A stretch of 64,000 bases of DNA from UBA4781 sp963674975 (GTDB taxonomy: Bacteria > Chloroflexota > Anaerolineae > Anaerolineales > Anaerolineaceae), in NCBI GenBank assembly GCA_963674975.1, contig OY771913.1, positions 1,984,001-2,048,000 on the forward strand. Reading direction: 5' to 3'. Below, piece by piece: positions 26,382-34,762 of this stretch. The notes beneath the pieces were generated by a model. The model did no database searches. It was not told the origin of the DNA and saw only the letters and a program-made list of their open reading frames with translations. How positions within the stretch are numbered: position 1 is the first letter of the stretch; each line of letters starts with the position of its first letter. A program made the translations under genes and the position numbers.

Positions 26382-27442
26382 ATGATAAGAGGAATAAAAT
26401 ATAGAAGGCAATTATCCTTTTTACAGGAGCATTCATTGAAAGAGAATTCAAAAAAGATTCTTCGGACTTTTTTCCTCATCCTGTTTATGGGTTTGGGGGT
26501 ATATATTTTGCTTCCCCAGTTGAACTCGATACAGCGCTCGATGTATGTATTGAAGAATCTAAAATATTGGGCTTTATTTCTAGCAATTATCTGTGAATGT
26601 TTGAGCTATATAGGAGCTGGCTTTCTATTAAATTCTCTCCTCGAATTGTTCAATGACCATGTCTCATTATGGCGGAATATATTGATTGTGCTGGCATCCG
26701 CCAGCGTCGGGATGGTTGCCGGCGGTATGGTTGGTTCGGCTGCTGCAACATTTCAATGGCTGCGCAGCAGCAAAGCCAAAGCGCAATCTGCCGCAATGGC
26801 TGGCAGTCTGCCGTTATTGATGAACAACCTGGCAGTTCTTGCTATTTCACTGATTGGTGTAGTCTATCTGCTCTTTCTGCATGAACTGACAAAACTGCAG
26901 ATAATAAGTTTTTTGATTATTCTGGTGCTTCTCCTTTTCGTTCTCCTGCTGCTTTTTATTGTTCTTTATAGGCGGGAAAAATCCTATCCGTTTATATTGA
27001 ATCTGGTAAAGAAGGGTTACAAACTTATCAAGCGCACATTCAATGAAGACAGGTTGAAAAACCAGTTAAATGAAATTTATGAAGCCTGGGATTTTTTACT
27101 TAGGAAAGGCTGGAAAAAACCGGTGCTGGCGGTTTTTATGACCTATGGCTTTGATATTGCTGCTCTCTTTTTCCTGTTTGTTGCAAGCAACAAGTGGATC
27201 AATCCAGTGTTTTATTGATCGGTTATGGACTGCCGCTGCTGCTGGGAAAAGCCGCGTTTGTAATCCCCGGCGGTGTTGGGATCGTTGAAACAACCATGGT
27301 CGCGCTCTATGGAAAATTGGGTGTCCCCAATGCGGTGGCAGTTGTGGCGGTACTGGCGTACCGCCTGATCTCTTTCTGGATCCCATCGATCATCGGGTTC
27401 CCGGTAACTTTATATCTGAACCATAAGCTTCAGCACGAATAG
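26382..27442 (+). pseudogene. Second flippase-like (UPF0104) paralog, interrupted by a frameshift
   Basis: Residues encoded from 26382 run parallel to the upstream gene (LASASVGMVAGGMVGSAAATFQWL) until about 27193, where the frame ends in VFY and stop at 27218. The remaining family C-terminus (LIGYGLPLLLGKAAFVIPGG-GIVETTMVALYGKLG) continues in the -1 frame from about 27194 to the stop at 27442. Aligning with the paralog shows that one base is missing around 27190-27196, near GCAAGCAACAAGTGG. Either the gene is inactivated, the read has an error, or a frameshift occurs in translation. Apart from this the family motifs are all retained. Confidence 0.75.
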
Positions 27443-27447
27443 CTGCC

Positions 27448-28806
27448 TTACCGGATTTTGATGATCTTCCCTGAGTTTGGGGGCATATCCTGAATGACAA
27501 GCAGATTGTCTTTCCATAAAGTCTTTTCGCCGCTTAAAAGATCTATGGGTTCTGGAATATGGCTTTGTGAAACAGGGATTTCAAGAGAAACTGGCTGCTG
27601 GGCTGAATTTACCACAACCAGGATGCTTTCTTCTTGCGTTTCTCTCATAAAGGCGAACTGCTCACCCGCTACAAGTACCTGACGGTAGCTCCCGGTTTGA
27701 AGGGCAGTCGATTGAAGGCGTATCTGTGCAAGTCTGGCGATATAATCTGGCAGATCTCGGAGAGTGGGATCCGGCGAAGGATTTTCCGGATCGATATATG
27801 GACGCAATATGTGATCATCGGCTGCGGTGCGTTCACCTGTGATACCCCATTCGCTTCCATAATAGATGGAGGGAATACCCGGCATACAGAAAAGAAGACA
27901 GTAGGTTGGATACGCATGCAGTGGATTTTTGAGGTTGCTGCTCAGCCGATTTACGTCATGGTTGTCCACAAAAGAATAAGGGAGAAAATGACGGTAGATC
28001 CCATGCTCCCCAAATTGACGATTCAGGGAATACGCGATTTCAAAATAATTACGATCTACATGACTTGAATAAAGACCCTTGAAGCATTCGTAATTCGTGA
28101 CGGAATCCAGGGCTTCTGCATTGATCCATTTCGAGTAATCTCCATGAATGACTTCTCCCATGATCCAGAAATCAGGATTCTGCGTTTTACACCTGGAATA
28201 TAGGCGCTGTAAAAATGTCATGTTGACACAATCAGCCGCATCGATGCGCAGTCCATCAATATTGAATTCTTTCATCCAGAGTTCAACTGCCTTGAAAAGG
28301 TGATCGCAGATTGCCTGATTTTGAAGATTCAGTTTGACCAGATCATAATTGTTGTTCCAGCCCTCATAGGAAAAGGGATCCCCGCAGGGGCTCTGCTTTG
28401 AAAAATCGATCCCGGAAAACCAGTTGAGATAAGAAGAGTTTTCCCCATTTTGCAGCAGGTCTTTGAAAGCGAAAAAATCACGACCTACATGGTTGAATAC
28501 TCCATCCAGGATCACACGAATTCCATGCTCGTGCAGAAACTGAACCATTTCCTTCAAAGTCTGATTATCGCCTAATCGTCGATCTATCAGATAATAGTTT
28601 GCTGTATCATAACCGTGAGCGGTAGATTCGAAAACCGGTCCCAGATAAATTGCATTGATATGCAGCTTTTTCAGGTGAGGTAGCCATTTCTCAATTTGTC
28701 TCAATCTTGGAACTGGAGATGATATAAAATCATTTCTTTGGGGTGCTCCAAAACTTCCTAAAGGGTAAAAATGATAAAAAATACTTCTATTGTTCCAGCT
28801 GTTCAT
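27448..28806 (-). CDS. Intracellular alpha-amylase family (GH13) glycosidase
   Basis: The 452-residue enzyme has the GH13 barrel with all four conserved regions: DGVFNH (101-106), GLRIDAAD with nucleophile D189, GEV with acid/base E218, and FVDNHD with D284. There is no signal peptide, so it probably trims imported or stored alpha-glucans (maltodextrin, neopullulanase-like) in the cytosol. Exact specificity cannot be read. I chose ATG 28806 because AGGAGAA lies just upstream; a longer in-frame extension crosses the TetR operator and is not credible. It lies downstream of a TetR gene on the same strand. Confidence 0.9.
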   Translation of the reverse strand: MNSWNNRSIFYHFYPLGSFGAPQRNDFISSPVPRLRQIEKWLPHLKKLHINAIYLGPVFESTAHGYDTANYYLIDRRLGDNQTLKEMVQFLHEHGIRVILDGVFNHVGRDFFAFKDLLQNGENSSYLNWFSGIDFSKQSPCGDPFSYEGWNNNYDLVKLNLQNQAICDHLFKAVELWMKEFNIDGLRIDAADCVNMTFLQRLYSRCKTQNPDFWIMGEVIHGDYSKWINAEALDSVTNYECFKGLYSSHVDRNYFEIAYSLNRQFGEHGIYRHFLPYSFVDNHDVNRLSSNLKNPLHAYPTYCLLFCMPGIPSIYYGSEWGITGERTAADDHILRPYIDPENPSPDPTLRDLPDYIARLAQIRLQSTALQTGSYRQVLVAGEQFAFMRETQEESILVVVNSAQQPVSLEIPVSQSHIPEPIDLLSGEKTLWKDNLLVIQDMPPNSGKIIKIR

Positions 28807-28825
28807 TGAATTTCTCCTAAAGTAC

Positions 28826-28839
28826 ATACCGGTAGGTAT
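28826..28839. promoter_or_regulatory. TetR-type operator before the GH13 gene
   Basis: ATACC-GGTA-GGTAT is an inverted repeat in the 49-base gap between the tetR stop and the GH13 start. It shares its arms and spacer length with the site upstream of tetR at 29434. Confidence 0.65.
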
Positions 28840-28855
28840 ATTACAACTAAAAAAA

Positions 28856-29422
28856 TTATGAAAATATTCCATGCATGAACTGGTGAACGGTGTTGCGAAC
28901 GACAGTTTCATCCAATTCAAGATTGACACTTGCTTTCAAACCGATGTATGTGTTGATCATTCCAAGGAAGGATGCTGCATAGCGCTGGTGTCTGCCCAGC
29001 ATATTGCCGTGATTCTGTGCCATGCGTTGGAAAAGATTTTCCAGCATGGTATATTGCCTTCTCCCATAAATGATGATTGCCTTAAACGCGGCACTTTGCG
29101 GTGGGGAGAACCAGCAGGAAAGCTGAAAGCGGTAGAAAGTAAGGTTGCTGCTCGCATATGAGAAATAGGTGCGGGTTATTTCCTCCAAAGTGTTCTTTAC
29201 GTCTCCCTGATAGTCAGCAGCTTTTTCCAGCCGCGCGAACATTGTTGAAAAATTGGTTGAAAGGATGGCATCCAGCAGCCCTTCCTTGCTGCCAAAGTAG
29301 TAATACAGGGTAGGTTTGGTGATACCCGATGTGTCGGCAATTTCCTGAACACCGACCGCATCAAAACCGCGCTCGGCGAAAAGGGTTAATCCGCAATCAA
29401 GGATCTTCTCCTGGTTCTCCAT
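28856..29422 (-). CDS. TetR-family transcriptional repressor
   Basis: This 188-residue protein has the TetR DNA-binding domain at residues 1-50 (LFAERGFDAVGVQEIADTSG then ITKPTLYYYFGSKEGLL), followed by an all-helical ligand domain. Proteins of this family dissociate from DNA on binding a small ligand. Two sites with the same ATACC-N4-GGTAT design flank the gene, one before its own start and one before the downstream GH13 gene, so autorepression and control of the amylase are likely. The inducer is unknown; a maltodextrin or a lipid would be unverified guesses. Confidence 0.92.
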   Translation of the reverse strand: MENQEKILDCGLTLFAERGFDAVGVQEIADTSGITKPTLYYYFGSKEGLLDAILSTNFSTMFARLEKAADYQGDVKNTLEEITRTYFSYASSNLTFYRFQLSCWFSPPQSAAFKAIIIYGRRQYTMLENLFQRMAQNHGNMLGRHQRYAASFLGMINTYIGLKASVNLELDETVVRNTVHQFMHGIFS

Positions 29423-29433
29423 AACTCATTTAG

Positions 29434-29449
29434 TATACCGAATGGTATA
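29434..29449. promoter_or_regulatory. TetR-type operator upstream of tetR
   Basis: TATACC-GAAT-GGTATA is a perfect 6-bp inverted repeat with a 4-base spacer, 12 bases before the tetR start. It has the same arms as the site at 28826-28839. Confidence 0.7.
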
Positions 29450-29605
29450 TGAAAAGTCAAGACTGATAGCGGGGCTTTATAAGTTTCTGAGGGATATATT
29501 ACCTTTAAAAAGATGCTGCCATCTTTTGAAGAATCTGGTTTTTAATCATTCTTTTCGTTTTACGTATATAATCATAGGCTGATTTTGATTTAGTATGGAA
29601 AGCCA

Positions 29606-30547
29606 ATGAAAAAAACAACATCCAATCAAGCCTATTTTATTGCCCTTGCCAGTGCCGTCTTCCTCTCAACCACTGCTATTTTTATTCGATATCTAACCGT
29701 AAATTACAACATACCGGCTCTCGTGCTGGCTTTCTGGCGTGATTTTTTTGTAGTTTTTACCTTATTACCCATTTTGTTTTTTAAAGATCGTAAACTGCTT
29801 GCTATTAAGGAAGGAAAGCTTTTATATTTGCTGGTTTATGGCTTTATCCTGGCGATATTCAATTCCTTTTGGACGATGGCTGTTGCCTTGAATGGCGCAG
29901 CTGTGGCTACGGTTCTGTCGTACAGTTCGGCAGCCTTCACTGCGCTTTTAGGATACTGGTTCCTGAAGGAAGGGTTAGGGTGGATAAAGATCGCAGCGAT
30001 CATCTGCAGTTTGATCGGTTGTGTGCTTGTATCGGGGGCGTATATGCAGTCTGCCTGGCAGTCAAATCTGGTAGGTATCTTAAGCGGGGTGTTGGCGGGG
30101 TTGACATATGCGGTGTACAGTCTCATGGGTCGGAAAGCGAATCAAGAAGGTATGAATTCGTGGACCACCGTTTTCTACACCTTTACTTTTGCCGGTTTGT
30201 TTTTATTGATCGCAAATCTCATCCCTGGCTCACCACTGCCTGGATCAGCCAGTAAAGCAGCGGATTTGTTCTGGCTGGGAAGTGATTGGAAGGGTTGGCT
30301 GCCGCTCTTTTTGCTGGCTGCCGGTCCCACGGTGATGGGATTTGGTCTTTATAATATAAGCTTGCGTGTTTTGCCTGCCAGTGTGGCAAACCTCATTGCC
30401 ACTTCCGAACCGGTTTTTACAGCCATTTTTGCTTTCTTTATTTTTGGAGAACGCTTGAATGGGATCGAATTGAGTGGTGGTTTTATGATCATCATTGGAG
30501 TACTGCTGCTTCGATTCAATAAAACGCAAAAACCACTTAATTCTTGA
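29606..30547 (+). CDS. DMT-superfamily (EamA) transporter
   Basis: This is a 313-residue protein with ten predicted membrane helices in two EamA repeats (about 10-145 and 155-305). Typical motifs are ALVLAFWRDFFV in the first repeat and PVFTAIFAFFIFGERLNGIELSGG in the second. Family members export amino acids or other metabolites; the substrate is not predictable. TATAAT at 29567-29572 is a possible -10 box 34 bases before the ATG. It is divergent from tetR, across a 183-base spacer in which I see no gene. Confidence 0.9.
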   Translation: MKKTTSNQAYFIALASAVFLSTTAIFIRYLTVNYNIPALVLAFWRDFFVVFTLLPILFFKDRKLLAIKEGKLLYLLVYGFILAIFNSFWTMAVALNGAAVATVLSYSSAAFTALLGYWFLKEGLGWIKIAAIICSLIGCVLVSGAYMQSAWQSNLVGILSGVLAGLTYAVYSLMGRKANQEGMNSWTTVFYTFTFAGLFLLIANLIPGSPLPGSASKAADLFWLGSDWKGWLPLFLLAAGPTVMGFGLYNISLRVLPASVANLIATSEPVFTAIFAFFIFGERLNGIELSGGFMIIIGVLLLRFNKTQKPLNS

Positions 30548-30600
30548 CTTTTTGAAAATGAAATTGTAATCTCTAAATATAAAACAACTTGGAGGTGAAT

Positions 30601-30906
30601 GTGCCTATCTTAGATGATCTTTCAAAAGGATTGAAAAAAGGAATTGACGAAGCCGGAAAGGGTTTAAAAGAAGTAAGTGAAAAAGCCGGCGATGCGGTAA
30701 AAACCTTTGAGATCAACCAGGAGATTGACAAACTGGAAGAGGAGATTAAAGGAATAAAAGTGCAAATTGGAGATTTGGCTGTAGAACTGATGGCAAAAGG
30801 TGCTACTCTCGATCCAGCCATTGAGGAATTGGTTAAAAACATAAAAGGGATCGAAGCTCAAATCGATGGAAAGAAAGCCAAGATAGAAGAGATCAAGAAC
30901 GATTGA
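30601..30906 (+). CDS. Small coiled-coil protein, function unknown
   Basis: This is a 101-residue charged soluble protein without cysteines or membrane segments. Residues 15-100 are almost entirely helical and show heptad spacing (EINQEIDKLEEEIKGIKVQIGDL; IEAQIDGKKAKIEEIK), predicting a coiled coil. I chose GTG 30601 because GGAGGTG lies five bases before it; a TTG at 30589 overlaps the ribosome site. A terminator follows, so it may be a single-gene unit. Similar short proteins often carry a zinc ribbon, but this one does not. No function is proposed. Confidence 0.65.
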   Translation: MPILDDLSKGLKKGIDEAGKGLKEVSEKAGDAVKTFEINQEIDKLEEEIKGIKVQIGDLAVELMAKGATLDPAIEELVKNIKGIEAQIDGKKAKIEEIKND

Positions 30907-30927
30907 AGTTCGGGTAAGAAAAATAAC

Positions 30928-30964
30928 AAAGGGGAGAGCACTTTTATAAATGCCCTCCTCTTTT
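30928..30964 (+). terminator. Probable intrinsic terminator after the coiled-coil gene
   Basis: AAAGGGGAGAGCA pairs imperfectly with TGCCCTCCTCTTTT around a 10-base loop and ends in a short U-run. Confidence 0.55.
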
Positions 30965-31010
30965 CATATTTAAGGCAGTGAGGTGCGTTGTCAGCGCACT
31001 ATGGATATTC

Positions 31011-31997
31011 CTATTTCTTTTTCTCTGCAAAACCCAGCTTTAGAAAGATGAGTGGTGCGATGACTGCGATCCATGTGCCTGTAAGCGCATAGCGCAGATA
31101 ACGAAGAGCATAGCTGAGAAAATCTGCGTTATCCGGGAACACTTTTCCCAGACCAGCCCATAAGAGCAGTACGCCGGTTACGCCAATGAGAAAGCATACA
31201 ACATAACGCCACCAGCTACCGCTGACCTTGAAACCGCCTTTTCTGTTCAACCATACCGCACCGGCTGAAAAACCAAACAGCACTGCAGTGTTGGTAATGG
31301 TGCCATCTAAAGAAAACGGTTCGATATATCCTTCCGGATCTGTAACTGCGGCATTGGCGAGCCATGTTGATGGGACCTGCCAATCAGTATTGGCATGAAT
31401 GATGAATGCGTTCACAACGATCACAAGGATTGAGATGAGGAACATGAAAATAACAAAGCGTCCAAAGGGCATAGAATCCACCCATTTACTTACCCCTTTT
31501 TCAGCGCGCAAAAAGACAAAAAGCAGAATGGCTCCCAGCAGCCAGCCAATCAATACATCTGATGTGAAGTGAACACCAAGCATGATGCGGGATATTCCGA
31601 TCAGGAAAATGAGGATCGCCAGGATGATCGTTATGCTTTTCTTTCGAATAGAGGCAGCCAGTATGCCCCACACACTCATGGCATTCATGGCGTGCCCGGA
31701 GGGCATACCAAAAGAACTCTCTGAACTGTAGGCATTGACTTGTGAACTGAACCAATAAGGACGTGGTGATTTGAACAGGATTTTCGCAGTTCCGTTGAAA
31801 ATACCGCTGGTTAACAGCATAATGCCGACGCGCAATCCCAGAGATGAATCCAGGCACCAGTAAATTACCGGCATGACCAGCATATAAAAATATTCATTTC
31901 CCAGGAAGGTGATCAACTGCATGGGTGCGGCGAGCCAGTCTCCCAGGTTTTGGAAAAATTGTGTGATGCCGATTTCGATCGTCCAGATCGCTTCCAT
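31011..31997 (-). CDS. PAP2-superfamily membrane phosphatase
   Basis: This 328-residue, roughly eight-helix protein has the three phosphatidic acid phosphatase motifs: K-x6-RP in KILFKSPRPYW, PSGH in FGMPSGHAMN, and SR-x5-H-x3-D in SRIMLGVHFTSD. These form a histidine-based phosphatase site at the outer membrane face. It probably removes phosphate from a lipid phosphate, such as undecaprenyl pyrophosphate or phosphatidate. The unusual 120-residue helical C-terminal extension has no obvious match. It stands alone, divergent from the GyrI-like gene. Confidence 0.9.
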   Translation of the reverse strand: MEAIWTIEIGITQFFQNLGDWLAAPMQLITFLGNEYFYMLVMPVIYWCLDSSLGLRVGIMLLTSGIFNGTAKILFKSPRPYWFSSQVNAYSSESSFGMPSGHAMNAMSVWGILAASIRKKSITIILAILIFLIGISRIMLGVHFTSDVLIGWLLGAILLFVFLRAEKGVSKWVDSMPFGRFVIFMFLISILVIVVNAFIIHANTDWQVPSTWLANAAVTDPEGYIEPFSLDGTITNTAVLFGFSAGAVWLNRKGGFKVSGSWWRYVVCFLIGVTGVLLLWAGLGKVFPDNADFLSYALRYLRYALTGTWIAVIAPLIFLKLGFAEKKK

Positions 31998-32093
31998 TAT
32001 TTCCTCCTCTTGAAAATAGATTTTGAAGTGAATTTGTAATTAATTTTACATGAGGTTCAATGGTTAATGAACATATATCAAGGAATTAGATCC

Positions 32094-32122
32094 TTTTAAG
32101 AAGACGACAGTCTTTTTTAAAA
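32094..32122. other. Hairpin with U-run in a divergent spacer
   Basis: TTTTAAGAAGAC pairs with GTCTT-TT-TTAAAA around a GACA loop. It looks like a terminator, but it lies between divergent genes (PAP2 and GyrI-like), so it may end a short unannotated transcript. No ORF is evident there. Confidence 0.35.
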
Positions 32123-32136
32123 AGCAAAGGGCGTTC

Positions 32137-32165
32137 TTGACAAAGAGAAAAGAACCCAATAAAAT
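32137..32165 (+). promoter_or_regulatory. Promoter of the GyrI-like/AlkD-like operon
   Basis: TTGACA (32137-32142) and TAAAAT (32160-32165) are 17 bases apart. A small inverted repeat TAGAA-TAAATG-TTCTA (32165-32180) covers the start region and could be an operator. Confidence 0.7.
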
Positions 32166-32197
32166 AGAATAAATGTTCTAATATAAAGGAGGATGTT

Positions 32198-32656
32198 ATG
32201 AAATACGAATGCAAGATCATTGAAGTGGAAGACCAGCCTGTGTTAACCGTTCGAACTGTTACCGCTGTAGAAAATCTCCCTGCTTTCTTTGGAGAAGCCT
32301 ATGGAGCCATTATGAAATATTTGGGTGAATTAGGAGAGCAGCCAGCCGGGATGCCTTTTTCGGCATATTACAACCTGGATATGAAGGCGTTGGATGTAGA
32401 GGCAGGCTTTCCGGTTGCAAAAATGCTGCCGGGCAAAGGAAAGATCCAATCGGGCAAGATTGCTGGAGGAAAATTTGGTATTACACTCCACGTGGGAACC
32501 TATGATTCAATGGTTCCGGCTTATGATGCGCTGACAGATTTTATTAAGCAAGAAGGCTATGAACCCACCGGAATTGCTTATGAATATTACCTGAATGATC
32601 CAAACGAAGATCCAAGCGGAATACCTGAAACAGAGATCCGTTTTCCATTAAAATAA
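32198..32656 (+). CDS. GyrI-like small-molecule-binding domain protein
   Basis: This is a 152-residue protein consisting of one GyrI-like (AraC effector-binding/SOUL-type) domain. It begins with YECKIIEVEDQPVLTVRTV and ends with the typical YEYYLNDPNEDPS... ETEIRFPL segment. Stand-alone members bind hydrophobic cations or drugs, and some hydrolyse toxic compounds. GGAGG precedes the ATG and a strong promoter lies upstream. The next gene encodes an AlkD-type repair protein 19 bases downstream, so a shared role in defence against reactive chemicals is possible. Confidence 0.85.
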   Translation: MKYECKIIEVEDQPVLTVRTVTAVENLPAFFGEAYGAIMKYLGELGEQPAGMPFSAYYNLDMKALDVEAGFPVAKMLPGKGKIQSGKIAGGKFGITLHVGTYDSMVPAYDALTDFIKQEGYEPTGIAYEYYLNDPNEDPSGIPETEIRFPLK

Positions 32657-32675
32657 AGAAAAGTGAAAGAGAAAA

Positions 32676-33389
32676 ATGGATCAAATTGTTAAAGAGATAA
32701 TTCAAACTTTGCAGGAAAGCGTTGATGAAAAAACCTTGAAAAGCTCCCCGCGGTTTTTCAAGGAAAAAGTCAAAATTCATGGTGTTAGTACTGCCGTTGT
32801 TGGAAAAATAGCCAAACAATACTGGAAGAATATTAAAGATCTGGGAAAACAAGAGATCTTTACCCTTTGTGAAGAACTGCTTTCAACCGGATATTGTGAA
32901 GAAGCATTCATTGTATCGGCATGGGTACCAAATCTGGTTGATGAGTTCCAGGCAGGTGACATATACATTTTCAAGGATTGGATCACTAAATATATTGATA
33001 ATTGGGCAAAATGTGATGGATTCTGCAATCATACCGTTGGAGATCTCATCATGAAATATCCGCAAAATATCGAAGAATTGAAAGTATGGGCAAAAACGGA
33101 TCAGCGCTGGTTGAAACGCGCTGCTGCAGTCACCCTGATCCTGCCCGCTCGGAAAGGTATGTACCTGCAGGATATTTTTGAAATTGCCGGTATCCTGTTA
33201 ACCGATGCGGATGACATGGTGCAAAAGGGCTATGGATGGATGTTGAAGGAAGCCAGCCGTCTGCATCAAAAGGAGGTGTTTCAATTTGTGATGGATCATA
33301 AAAAAGAAATGCCGCGTACAGCCCTGCGCTATGCGATCGAATTGATGCCCCCCGAGTTACGAAAACCTGCCATGCTGAAAGATTGGTAA
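32676..33389 (+). CDS. DNA alkylation repair protein (AlkD-like HEAT glycosylase)
   Basis: The 237-residue all-helical protein matches the AlkD family: FKEKVKIHGVSTAVVGKIAK near the N-terminus, then NWAKCDGFCNHTVGDLI and the hallmark RWLKRAAAVTLILPAR. It ends with MPRTALRYAIELMPPELR. AlkD-type enzymes excise bulky N3/N7-alkyl purines using a HEAT-like concave surface without base flipping. Conservation of the acidic catalytic residue cannot be settled without alignment. It is probably cotranscribed with the GyrI-like gene. Confidence 0.88.
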   Translation: MDQIVKEIIQTLQESVDEKTLKSSPRFFKEKVKIHGVSTAVVGKIAKQYWKNIKDLGKQEIFTLCEELLSTGYCEEAFIVSAWVPNLVDEFQAGDIYIFKDWITKYIDNWAKCDGFCNHTVGDLIMKYPQNIEELKVWAKTDQRWLKRAAAVTLILPARKGMYLQDIFEIAGILLTDADDMVQKGYGWMLKEASRLHQKEVFQFVMDHKKEMPRTALRYAIELMPPELRKPAMLKDW

Positions 33390-33398
33390 GAATAATCG

Positions 33399-33427
33399 AA
33401 AAACCATCGTAAAAGAGGGTTTTTACT
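33399..33427 (+). terminator. Possible terminator after the AlkD-like gene
   Basis: AAAAACC (33399-33405) pairs with GGTTTTT (33418-33424) around a 12-base loop and runs into T-rich sequence. Confidence 0.45.
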
Positions 33428-33507
33428 TTAAAGAAGTGGTTATTCAGTTGGATAATTGTTCCTCGGAGAGATATCCTCTATACTTTTTATAAAGAAAGAA
33501 GGATCCG

Positions 33508-34005
33508 ATGAAATCAGCTTTACTTGTTATTGACATTCAAAAGCAATTCTATGAGATCGATGATGAAACCACCCACTCCCTGAACTGCGCTGTGGAGTAT
33601 GCTAATGAGGCGATCAAGATCTTTCGCAAGAAAAAACTTCCGATAATTTCAATTCAACATATCAATGAAGAGGACGGTCTTATCCCGGGGAATTCCGATT
33701 TTGATCTACCCGATGATCTGAAAATTATCCCGGATGATCTGCATATCCACAAGACTTACAGCAATGCGTTTAATAAAACAGAACTGTTGGAAGAATTGAA
33801 GAAAATGAATGTGGATTCGGTTGTGATATGTGGATTTTGCGCGGAATACTGTGTTTTATCTACCTATCATGGAGCGAGAGATGTGGATCTCTTCCCGTTT
33901 ATCCTGCGAGGGGCATTGGCAAGTTCCACCCAGAAGAATATCGAATTTGTGGAAGATATATGTGAAAGCGTTACTCTGGGAGTGTTAAGCAAAATCATTG
34001 AGTAG
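33508..34005 (+). CDS. Isochorismatase-family cysteine hydrolase
   Basis: The 165-residue protein carries the cysteine-hydrolase triad: D9 in LLVIDIQ, K82 in IHKTYSNAF and C115 in GFCAEYCVLST. The region before the cysteine usually reads G-x-x-T-x-x-C-V; here the threonine is alanine. Members hydrolyse amides such as nicotinamide, or isochorismate. Neither substrate is specifically indicated. AAGAAGGATCC lies before the ATG. It stands alone between the AlkD-like operon and the convergent epimerase gene. Confidence 0.88.
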   Translation: MKSALLVIDIQKQFYEIDDETTHSLNCAVEYANEAIKIFRKKKLPIISIQHINEEDGLIPGNSDFDLPDDLKIIPDDLHIHKTYSNAFNKTELLEELKKMNVDSVVICGFCAEYCVLSTYHGARDVDLFPFILRGALASSTQKNIEFVEDICESVTLGVLSKIIE

Positions 34006-34019
34006 AGCTTTATTTAAAA

Positions 34020-34055
34020 AATCCATCCTCAAAACTATATGATCAGGAATGGATT
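34020..34055. terminator. Weak inverted repeat between convergent genes
   Basis: AATCCAT (34020-34026) pairs with ATGGATT (34049-34055) across a 22-base loop, flanked by A- and T-rich tails. It could terminate either convergent gene. Confidence 0.35.
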
Positions 34056-34075
34056 CTTAAAAAGAGGGGGATTCT

Positions 34076-34744
34076 CTATGCCAATAAACTGCTAACTCTC
34101 TGTACTGATTCCGCGATCCCCATATCTTTGAGGAAAAGAGAGGATGTCCCTCCTACCAGCATGGTTGCGCCGGCTTTTACCATTTTCGGAATATTTTCAA
34201 AGCTTACATTTCCATCAACCTGGATATCGATATCAAGACCTTTATCATCGAGCATTTTGCGCAGATTTACGATTTTTTCAAGCGTGGCGGGAACAAGAAC
34301 TTGCCCGGCAAATCCGGGATTTACTGTCATGATCAATACGAAATCCAGATCGGGCAAAATGTATTCCAGTGTGTTTAATGAAGTTGCCGGATTGAGGGCG
34401 ATCCCCGCCTGGACTCCATGGGCTTTTATTTTTTGCAGGATCCTTTGAACATGGTAGGTTGGTTCCTGGTGAAAAGAGATGGAATTGCAACCGGCATCCA
34501 TATAGTCATCAATATACTCAGCAACATTATCGATCATCAGGTGAACATTAATCGGTAAATTTGTAATTTCACGTGCTTTTTTCAATAGATCAAGATTAAG
34601 CCCAAAATTGGGAACGAAGTGACCATCCATAACATCAAAATGAAGATAATCGATCCCGTTTTGCTCAAGCAATCGAATATCACGTTCGAGATTTAAATAA
34701 TCAGCGCACATTAATGATGCCCCGAATACAGCTTTTCTCTTCAT
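34076..34744 (-). CDS. rpe: Ribulose-phosphate 3-epimerase family protein
   Basis: The 222-residue TIM-barrel enzyme has the family residues: HFDVMDGHFVPNFG with metal-binding His and Asp, NVHLMI, MTVNPGFAGQ, and DIQVDGNVSFENI with the second catalytic Asp. Members epimerise ribulose-5-phosphate/xylulose-5-phosphate, or D-allulose-6-phosphate/fructose-6-phosphate (AlsE type). ATG 34744 is chosen because GGAAGG sits just before it. It lies 18 bases after deoR and probably shares its transcript, facing away from the PTS operon, which contains an RpiB. That context favours a specialised catabolic epimerase over the general pentose-phosphate one. Confidence 0.9.
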   Translation of the reverse strand: MKRKAVFGASLMCADYLNLERDIRLLEQNGIDYLHFDVMDGHFVPNFGLNLDLLKKAREITNLPINVHLMIDNVAEYIDDYMDAGCNSISFHQEPTYHVQRILQKIKAHGVQAGIALNPATSLNTLEYILPDLDFVLIMTVNPGFAGQVLVPATLEKIVNLRKMLDDKGLDIDIQVDGNVSFENIPKMVKAGATMLVGGTSSLFLKDMGIAESVQRVSSLLA

Positions 34745-34762
34745 TTTTCCTTCCATAATTTA

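Noticed and set aside
28807..28929. N-terminal extension of the GH13 protein
   Set aside because: It would run through the TetR operator and the end of tetR; ATG 28806 has a good AGGAGAA site and begins at the GH13 fold.
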